Positions 37,201-42,745 of a DNA stretch of 42,745 bases are shown piece after piece. Within the stretch, counting starts at the first letter, position 1. Each line of letters begins with the position of its first letter. The position numbers and the translations under genes were made by a program. A model generated the notes under the pieces. The model saw only the letters and a program-made list of their open reading frames with translations, did no database searches and was not told the DNA's origin. Location: the NCBI RefSeq assembly GCF_001720585.1, contig NZ_MABH01000155.1, forward strand, positions 1-42,745, in the 5' to 3' direction. The DNA comes from Cereibacter johrii (lineage in GTDB: Bacteria; Pseudomonadota; Alphaproteobacteria; Rhodobacterales; Rhodobacteraceae).

Positions 37201-37531
37201 GCGGATCCCGGGCGCAGGGGACGGGAGATGCGGCCGCGATGGCGCGGATCGGGGGCGGCAGGGCCAGAGCCTCGCCCCGCCCGAGCGACAGGACGGGCAG
37301 CGCCGGGACCTGCGGAAGCGCCAGAAGGGTCAGACCTCCGAGGCAGTCCGGGCAGGGATGGAGCGGGCCCACCGGACGGCCCTGCGCATCGAGCGCGACC
37401 GCGGTCACGCCATAGCCCGTGCAGATCACCACCTGCTGCGCCCCCGCCGCGCGACCGCGCGCCTCGGCCACCGTCAGCGAGGCTGCAGCGAGACCGAGGG
37501 CGAGGAGGCAGGCCAGGAGGGAGCGCATCAT
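37184..37531 (-). CDS. DUF2946-family small exported ORF, likely copper-responsive leader
   Basis: 115 residues. A signal-like helix (1-22), then QVVICTGYGVTAVALDAQ (Cys37), HPCPDCL (Cys60, Cys63), a LALPPPI proline block (92-94), and the end PVPCARDPPVSSA with Cys106 and Pro110-Pro111. DUF2946 proteins with Cys and proline-rich ends have been described as copper-sensing upstream ORFs in other proteobacteria (for example R. capsulatus CutF before the multicopper oxidase gene cutO). It lies 29 bp before PCuAC, and its end pairs with the PCuAC ribosome site. The start is one of two adjacent ATGs (37531 or 37528). Confidence 0.8.
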   Translation of the reverse strand: MMRSLLACLLALGLAAASLTVAEARGRAAGAQQVVICTGYGVTAVALDAQGRPVGPLHPCPDCLGGLTLLALPQVPALPVLSLGRGEALALPPPIRAIAAASPVPCARDPPVSSA

Positions 37532-37662
37532 GGCGCCGATCATAGGCCGCCCGGCGCCGGCCACAAGCGGCCCTCGGCGCGAAGATTGCGCCGGCGCAAC
37601 CCGGGCCGCGAGGCCCGCGCTTCCGGCCGGGTCCGGGCCGCAGAGCGAGGCTTTCCGCAACG

Positions 37663-37689
37663 AAAAAGGCCCCGCGGGACGCGGGGCCT
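37663..37689 (-). terminator. Terminator of rpmB
   Basis: On the minus strand AGGCCCCGC (37681-37689) pairs with GCGGGGCCT (37667-37675) around a 5-base loop, and TTTTTCG follows. 25 bp after the rpmB stop. Confidence 0.92.
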
Positions 37690-37714
37690 CGGCTCATGCG
37701 GCGAAGGCGCCGGA

Positions 37715-38005
37715 TCAGGCCGCGGTGGCCTGGGCCTTCTCGATCTCTTTCTTGATCGCGCGGGCCTTCAGCGACAGCTCGTCGTCCTTGGCCTTGGCGA
37801 GGAACGCGTCGAGGCCGCCGCGGTGGTCGACCGTCCGCAGCGCCGCCGCCGAGATGCGCAGCTTGAAGGACTGGCCGAGCACGTCCGAGATCAGCGTGAC
37901 ATCGTTCAGGTTCGGCAGGAAGCGCCGACGGCTCTTGTTGTTGGCGTGGCTGACCGTGTTGCCGGTCATCGGAGCCTTACCGCTAAGTTCGCAGACGCGC
38001 GACAT
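37715..38005 (-). CDS. rpmB: Large ribosomal subunit protein L28
   Basis: 96 residues, alphaproteobacterial L28 length. [20 protein letters not shown] carries the conserved CELSGK and [14 protein letters not shown]; the end is Lys/Glu-rich. Part of the 50S subunit. Single-gene unit with its own terminator. GAGGA upstream of the ATG at 38005. Confidence 0.97.
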   Translation of the reverse strand: MSRVCELSGKAPMTGNTVSHANNKSRRRFLPNLNDVTLISDVLGQSFKLRISAAALRTVDHRGGLDAFLAKAKDDELSLKARAIKKEIEKAQATAA

Positions 38006-38154
38006 GGTCGAGATCCTCGTGGTTGTGCATGAAGGGCACCGCCAAAGGCAGCGCGCCGAATTCCATCGAGGCCGTTTAGGGGCAAAGCGGGGCGGCGTCA
38101 AGCGATTCAGGGGGGGAGGGAGAGTCCGCGGGCCGGGAGGCGGAGGGCGACCGC

Positions 38155-38205
38155 GCGGGGGCTTCGCGCCCCCGCACCCCCGCGGGATATTTGGGCCAGA
38201 ATGAA
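38155..38205 (+). repeat. Probable dispersed intergenic element of Rhodobacterales
   Basis: Hairpin GCGGGGGC (38155-38162) with GCCCCCGC (38168-38175), then ACCCCCGCGGGATATTTGGG and CCAGAATGAAG up to the meaB stop. Similar C-run/GATATTTGG..CCAGAATGAAG strings recur between genes in this order, to my recollection. No second copy is seen in this window, so the repeat nature rests on that memory. Confidence 0.45.
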
Positions 38206-38217
38206 GGGCCGGGGCCC

Positions 38218-39189
38218 TCAGAGCGTGGTCAGAAGCTCGGCCGCGGCGGCCTCGGGGGTGATCTCGCCGCGCGTCACGGCGGCGCCGAGCCGGGCCATCC
38301 GGTCGCGGGCGGGGCCGGGGCGGCTCAGGACGGCGAGGAGCCCCTCGCGCACCTCCTCCTCGAACCAGTGACGCGCCTGCTCGGCGCGGCGGCGGTCGAA
38401 ATGGCCGGTCTCGCGGCGCCAGGCCACGAGCGCCTGCATCTCGGCCCAGGCATCGGCGAGACCCTGCTCCTCGAGCGCGGAGACGGGCATCGCCTTGGGG
38501 AAGCCCTCGGGATCCTGCGGCCTCCGGCGCAGGAGCCGCAGCGCGCCGGCATAGTCGGCCACGGTCCGCAGCGCGGCGGGTTTCAGATCGCCGTCGGCCT
38601 TGTTCACGAGGATGAGGTCCGCCATCTCCATGATGCCGCGCTTGACGCCCTGCAGCTCGTCGCCGCCCGCGGGCGCGAGCAGGAGCAGGAAGAGATCGCA
38701 GAGCTGGGCCACCACGGTCTCGGACTGGCCCACCCCCACCGTCTCGATCAGGATGACATCGAAGCCCGCGGCCTCGCAGAGCGCCACCGCCTCGCGCGTG
38801 CGCCGCGCGACGCCGCCCAGATGGGTCTGGGAGGGCGAGGGCCGGATGAAGGCCTGCGGGTCGCGCGAGAGCCGCTCCATCCGGGTCTTGTCGCCGAGGA
38901 TCGAGCCGCCCGAGCGCGCCGAGGACGGATCGACCGCGAGCACCGCGACCTTCAGCCCCTGCCCCGTCAGCCGGAGGCCGAAGCTCTCGATGAAGGTGGA
39001 TTTGCCCACGCCGGGCGTGCCCGAGAGGCCGATGCGCAGCGCCTCGCGCCCGCTCCGGGCCAGATCGGCCAGGAGCGCGAGCGCCGCCTCGCGGTGATCG
39101 GCGCGGCGGCTTTCGACCAGGGTGATGGCGCGCGCCAGGGCACGGCGGTCGCCGCTGGCGAGACGGGAGGCGAGATCGGTCATGTCCAT
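38218..39189 (-). CDS. meaB: MeaB/ArgK-type GTPase, methylmalonyl-CoA mutase chaperone
   Basis: 323 residues. P-loop GTPGVGKS at 57-64, [20 protein letters not shown] (base/switch region), [10 protein letters not shown] (Walker B) and LVNKADGD (NKxD guanine specificity). Protects and reloads the B12 cofactor of methylmalonyl-CoA mutase or ethylmalonyl-CoA mutase. The start at 39189 has GGAG 6 bases upstream; ATGs at 39204 and 39183 are alternatives. Mutase genes are not in the window. Confidence 0.93.
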   Translation of the reverse strand: MDMTDLASRLASGDRRALARAITLVESRRADHREAALALLADLARSGREALRIGLSGTPGVGKSTFIESFGLRLTGQGLKVAVLAVDPSSARSGGSILGDKTRMERLSRDPQAFIRPSPSQTHLGGVARRTREAVALCEAAGFDVILIETVGVGQSETVVAQLCDLFLLLLAPAGGDELQGVKRGIMEMADLILVNKADGDLKPAALRTVADYAGALRLLRRRPQDPEGFPKAMPVSALEEQGLADAWAEMQALVAWRRETGHFDRRRAEQARHWFEEEVREGLLAVLSRPGPARDRMARLGAAVTRGEITPEAAAAELLTTL

Positions 39190-39324
39190 CGGGCGCTCCG
39201 GCATGAGGGTCTGGCGATCGCGGGCGCGGTGACGCGATTGTCAGGCCCGCCCGGGGATGCGGGGCTGTTGTGCCCTCTCTTCCCGCGATATGCCAGAGGC
39301 TCGGATGCGGCAAAGGAGGGTTCG

Positions 39325-40038
39325 ATGCGGATCGGGTTCGGGATCGCGGCGTTGATGCTGCTTCTGGCGGGGCCGGCGGCGGCCCAGTCCGACGAGGCGG
39401 TGTTCGACCTCGTGCTGCGCGGGGTGCGGGCGGGCACGCTGTCCTTTGCGGGCAGCGAGCAGGACGGGCGCTATGCGGTGAACGGGCGGCTGCAGAGCGG
39501 CGGGCTCGTGAGCCTCCTGCGCACGGTCCGCTACGATGCGCGCGCCAGCGGCCGGATCGTGCGCGGCAGGCCGCAGGCCAGCGCCTACAGCGAGACGGCC
39601 GACACCGGGCGGCGCCGGTCCGAGGTGCAGCTCGCCTGGCGGAACGGCCGGCCGGTGGTCGAACGCTACGAGCCTGCGCGCAAGCCCCGCTCCTACGATG
39701 TGGATCCGGCCGCGCAGCGCGGCACGGTCGACCCGCTGACCGCGCTCTATGCCGCGCTGCGCGACGTGGATCCGGGGCAGGAATGCCGGACCTCGCTCGA
39801 GATCTTCGACGGGCGGCGGCGGACGCAGCTCGTGCTCGGGGCGCCGCAGGCGGCCGAGGGCGGCGTCGCCTGCGCCGGCGAGTTCCGGCGGATCGCGGGC
39901 TATTCCGAAGAGGACATGGCCGAGAAATCGCGCTTCCCCTTCACGCTCCGCTATGAGCCCACCGCCGAAGGGCGCATGCGCGTGGTGCAGGTCGCCACGG
40001 ACACGATCTACGGCCGGGCCACATTGCGGCGGCGCTGA
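39325..40038 (+). CDS. DUF3108-family exported protein
   Basis: 237 residues. Signal peptide 1-21 (ends PAAAQ), then a beta-rich lipocalin-like body: [53 protein letters not shown] and [10 protein letters not shown]. The DPLTALY/FDGRR combination is the DUF3108 hallmark. Periplasmic, function unknown. AAAGGAGG before the ATG gives high expression potential. Followed after 45 bp by hrpB. Confidence 0.8.
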   Translation: MRIGFGIAALMLLLAGPAAAQSDEAVFDLVLRGVRAGTLSFAGSEQDGRYAVNGRLQSGGLVSLLRTVRYDARASGRIVRGRPQASAYSETADTGRRRSEVQLAWRNGRPVVERYEPARKPRSYDVDPAAQRGTVDPLTALYAALRDVDPGQECRTSLEIFDGRRRTQLVLGAPQAAEGGVACAGEFRRIAGYSEEDMAEKSRFPFTLRYEPTAEGRMRVVQVATDTIYGRATLRRR

Positions 40039-40083
40039 CCGCCCGCTCTGGCGCGCGGCCGCGCCGGGCGCCATAAGGGCCGC

Positions 40084-42510
40084 ATGACCGAAACGCTTCC
40101 CATCGATGCCGCCCTGCCCGGGCTGATCGCGGCGCTCCGCGCGCAGCGGATGGCGGTGCTGCAGGCGCCGCCCGGCGCGGGCAAGACCACGCGCGTGCCG
40201 CTGGCGATCCTGAAGGCCGGGCTCACCGGGGGGCGCATCGTGATGCTCGAGCCACGGCGTCTGGCCGCCCGCGCGGCCGCCGAACGGATGGCCGCGACGC
40301 TGGGCGAGCCCGTGGGCCGCACGGTGGGCTACCGCATCCGGGGCGAGGCCCGCGTCTCGCGCGAGACGCGGATCGAGGTGGTGACCGAGGGCATCCTCAC
40401 CCGCACCCTCCAGGACGACCCGGAGCTCACCGGCATCGGCGCGCTTCTCTTCGACGAATTCCACGAGCGCAGCCTGAATGCCGATCTGGGGCTTGCCCTC
40501 GCGCTCGAGGTGCGGAGCGCGCTGCGCGAGGATCTGCTGCTCCTGGTCATGTCCGCGACGCTCGACGCAGGCCCCGTGGCTGCGCTGATGGGCGGCGCGC
40601 CGGTCGTGACCTCCGAGGGTCGCGCCTTTCCGGTGGAGACGCGGTGGCTTTCGCGTCCCCTGCCCGGGGGCGCGCGGCTCGAGCCCGAGGTGGCGGCCCT
40701 CGTGCGGCAGGCGGTGGCCGAGACCGAGGGCGACCTGCTCGTCTTCCTGCCGGGCGAGGGCGAGATCCGCCGCGTCGAGGGGCTTCTCGGCGGCTTGGGC
40801 TGCGAGGTAGCGCCGCTCTTCGGCGCGCTCGATCTCGCGGCCCAGCGCCGGGCGCTGGAGGAGGGCCCCGGGCGGCGGATCGTGCTCGCGACCTCGATCG
40901 CCGAGACCTCGCTCACCATCCCCGGCGTGCGGGTCGTGGTCGATGCGGGCCGGGCGCGGCGGGCGCGGTTCGATCCCAGTTCCGGCATGTCGCGGCTGGT
41001 GACCGAGCGGGTGACGCGGGCCGAGGCCGACCAGCGCCGCGGCCGTGCCGGTCGGGTGGCCGAGGGCATCTGCTACCGGATGTGGACCCGCGGCGAGGAA
41101 GGCGCGCTCGCGGCCTATCCGCCGGCCGAGATCGAGGCGGCCGATCTCACCGCGCTGGCGCTCGAGCTTGCGGTCTGGGGCAGCGCCGATCTGCCCTTCC
41201 TCACGCCGCCCCATCCGGGGGTGCTGGCCGAGGCGCGCACGCTTCTCGAGGGTCTGGGCGCGCTCGAGGAGGGGCGGGTCACGGCGCACGGACAGGCGCT
41301 GGCCCGGCTGCCGCTCCATCCGCGCCTGGGCCACATGCTGACGGTGGCCGGGCCTTCGGCCGCGCCGCTCGCGGCCCTGATGGCCGACCGCGATCCGGTG
41401 AGGGGACCGCCCGACCTTGCGCTGCGTCTCGCGGCGCTGGCCGATCCGAAGCGGTTCTCGGACGAGCATCCGCATGAGGTGAACCGCCCCGCCCTCGCCC
41501 GCATCCGCGAGGAGGCCCGCAGGCTCGCCCGCGCGGTGACGACGCCCGAGGCGGGGCTCTCGGTGGGTCAGATGGCGGCCCTGGCCTATCCCGACCGCGT
41601 GGGGCTCCGGCGCAAGGGCGAAGCGCCGCGCTGGGTGCTCTCGGGCGGCAAGGGCGCCGCGATGGAGCCGGGCCAGCCGCTCGCCGGGGTCCGGCTGATC
41701 GTGGCGACCGATCTCGACGGGGATGCGCGCGAGGCGAAGGTGCGGCAGGCGGCGCCGATCCCGGAGTCCGATCTCCGCGCGCTCTTCGCGCCGCAGATCC
41801 GCTGGCGCGAGGTCTGCCACTGGTCGCGCCGCGAGGGCCGGGTGGTGGCGCGCCGGCAGGAGAGCTTCGGCGCGCTCGTGCTCGACGACCGGACCTGGCC
41901 CGAGGTGCCGCCGGAGGCGCTGGCCCTCGCCGCCGTCGAGGGGCTGCGCCAGATCGGCCTGCCCTGGAGCGCGGCCGCGCGGCGGCTCCGGGCGCGGGTG
42001 GAGCTCCTGCGGGCGGAAGGGGCCGAGATGCCCGACATGTCGGATGCGGCCCTCTTGGAAGACCCGGGCTGGCTCCTCCCCTTCCTCGGCGGCCGGCGCA
42101 CCGAGGCCGATCTCCGCGCGCTCGACCTCACCGAGGCCCTGCGCGCCCGCCTCGGCTGGGAGGGGATGCAGCTCCTCGACCAGCTGGCGCCGCCGCATTT
42201 CGAGACGCCGCTCGGCCGCCGGGTGCCCATCGACTACGAGGGCGAGGCGCCGGGGATCGAGATCCGCCTGCAGGAGCTCTTCGGGGTGACGGTGCATCCG
42301 ACGGTGGGGCCCAAGCGGCTGCCGCTGCGGATCACGCTCCTGTCGCCGGGCCAGCGGCCGGTGCAGGTGACGATGGACCTGCCGGGCTTCTGGTCCAGCT
42401 CCTATGCCGATGTGCGCCGCGACATGCGCGGGCGCTATCCGCGCCACCCCTGGCCCGAGGATCCGACGGTGGCCGAGCCCACGCTGCGGGCGAAGCCCCG
42501 CGGAAGCTGA
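40084..42510 (+). CDS. hrpB: HrpB, ATP-dependent DEAH-box-type RNA helicase
   Basis: 808 residues, family length. Walker A GAGKT at 31-35, LEPRRLAARAAAERMA (Ia), DEFH at 124-127 (motif II), MSATLD (III), ATSIAETSLTIPGVRVVVDAG (V), DQRRGRAGR (VI), then the winged-helix/ratchet (HA2) domain and the HrpB-specific C-terminal end (TMDLPGFWSSSYADVRRDMR, RYPRHPWPEDP). A monomeric RNA helicase of unsettled role in most bacteria. No downstream gene in the window. Confidence 0.95.
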   Translation: MTETLPIDAALPGLIAALRAQRMAVLQAPPGAGKTTRVPLAILKAGLTGGRIVMLEPRRLAARAAAERMAATLGEPVGRTVGYRIRGEARVSRETRIEVVTEGILTRTLQDDPELTGIGALLFDEFHERSLNADLGLALALEVRSALREDLLLLVMSATLDAGPVAALMGGAPVVTSEGRAFPVETRWLSRPLPGGARLEPEVAALVRQAVAETEGDLLVFLPGEGEIRRVEGLLGGLGCEVAPLFGALDLAAQRRALEEGPGRRIVLATSIAETSLTIPGVRVVVDAGRARRARFDPSSGMSRLVTERVTRAEADQRRGRAGRVAEGICYRMWTRGEEGALAAYPPAEIEAADLTALALELAVWGSADLPFLTPPHPGVLAEARTLLEGLGALEEGRVTAHGQALARLPLHPRLGHMLTVAGPSAAPLAALMADRDPVRGPPDLALRLAALADPKRFSDEHPHEVNRPALARIREEARRLARAVTTPEAGLSVGQMAALAYPDRVGLRRKGEAPRWVLSGGKGAAMEPGQPLAGVRLIVATDLDGDAREAKVRQAAPIPESDLRALFAPQIRWREVCHWSRREGRVVARRQESFGALVLDDRTWPEVPPEALALAAVEGLRQIGLPWSAAARRLRARVELLRAEGAEMPDMSDAALLEDPGWLLPFLGGRRTEADLRALDLTEALRARLGWEGMQLLDQLAPPHFETPLGRRVPIDYEGEAPGIEIRLQELFGVTVHPTVGPKRLPLRITLLSPGQRPVQVTMDLPGFWSSSYADVRRDMRGRYPRHPWPEDPTVAEPTLRAKPRGS

Positions 42511-42512
42511 CC

Positions 42513-42745
42513 GGATCGGCGCCGGGCGGCACCTCGTCCGGGGCAGCGCCGTTCCGGCTGCGATGCTCGAAGGCAGCGCCCCGCCGCGGTCCTGGCCCGG
42601 ATACGCGCAGCAGGGATCGGAGCTTCGGGGGGCGGCCGGTCGCTGACCGCAGGGATCGGCCTCGCTGGCGCCTCGCCCGCGGCAGCGCCGGTCCCGGTGT
42701 GCCCCCTGAAGGCGGCAGCCCGCTTCCGTCCTGGCCCGGGCCCGG
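42513..42745. repeat. Decayed tandem repeat (about 139 bp) after hrpB
   Basis: Two copies of a GC-rich unit: CCTCGTCCGGGGCAGCGCCG at 42532 and CCTCGCCCGCGGCAGCGCCG at 42671, both followed by GAAGGC.GC and a GTCCTGGCCCGG end, and both preceded by GGATCGG. Offset 139 bp. The second copy runs to the window edge. No gene seen here. Confidence 0.6.

Overview
The window is a GC-rich, gene-dense stretch of an alphaproteobacterial chromosome, almost certainly Cereibacter (Rhodobacter) sphaeroides or a very close relative. The grounds are the LepA, UvrB and dcw-cluster proteins; a DUF1127 protein followed by four CCUCCUCCC-loop sRNAs (the ccaF1-ccsR1-4 locus described in that species); a long structured mraZ leader matching the reported UpsM sRNA; a pyruvate carboxylase; and an NDUFS4-like complex I subunit. 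No phage, plasmid, insertion sequence or CRISPR array is visible. One tRNA-linked integrase remnant is present.

Layout. (1) 1-4780: start of the division and cell-wall (dcw) cluster on the minus strand, mraZ-rsmH-ftsL-ftsI-murE, with overlapping or abutting genes, preceded by an approximately 900-bp leader/promoter region with a strong internal terminator and 10-bp-phased GGG arrays that look like MraZ boxes. (2) 4781-6815: mrp, then the divergent ccaF1-ccsR sRNA locus. (3) 6906-14128: a BenE-like transporter, uvrD, pyruvate carboxylase. (4) 14129-23159: tRNA-Gly, lepA, an entericidin-like lipoprotein, small membrane and secreted proteins, uvrB, an NDUFS4-like gene, a GNAT, tRNA-Arg. (5) 23193-30134: integrase remnant at tRNA-Arg, then a sensory cluster: a single-domain response regulator with an HWE kinase, a GGDDR-repeat exported protein, a NarL-type regulator with its kinase, and a second HWE kinase. 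(6) 30302-36661: an SDR/SnoaL-like pair with a divergent LysR regulator, secreted hypotheticals, a cold-shock gene, a SpoIIAA-like protein, and a small secreted protein whose 3' end has been duplicated. (7) 36672-42745: a copper pair (DUF2946 small ORF then PCuAC copper chaperone), rpmB, meaB, a DUF3108 protein, hrpB.

The most interesting signal is in the copper pair. The last codons and stop of the DUF2946 ORF form a 13-bp two-part stem with the complete Shine-Dalgarno sequence of the PCuAC gene, and the ORF has Cys residues plus a proline-rich C-terminus. This is the architecture expected of a copper-sensing leader ORF controlling translation of the chaperone. Next are the mraZ leader with its candidate MraZ operators, and the CcsR array, whose eight loops mimic the 16S rRNA anti-Shine-Dalgarno sequence. 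Several coding or near-coding tandem duplications (after uvrB, after the 36152 gene, after hrpB, inside the ccsR locus) show small-scale repeat growth.
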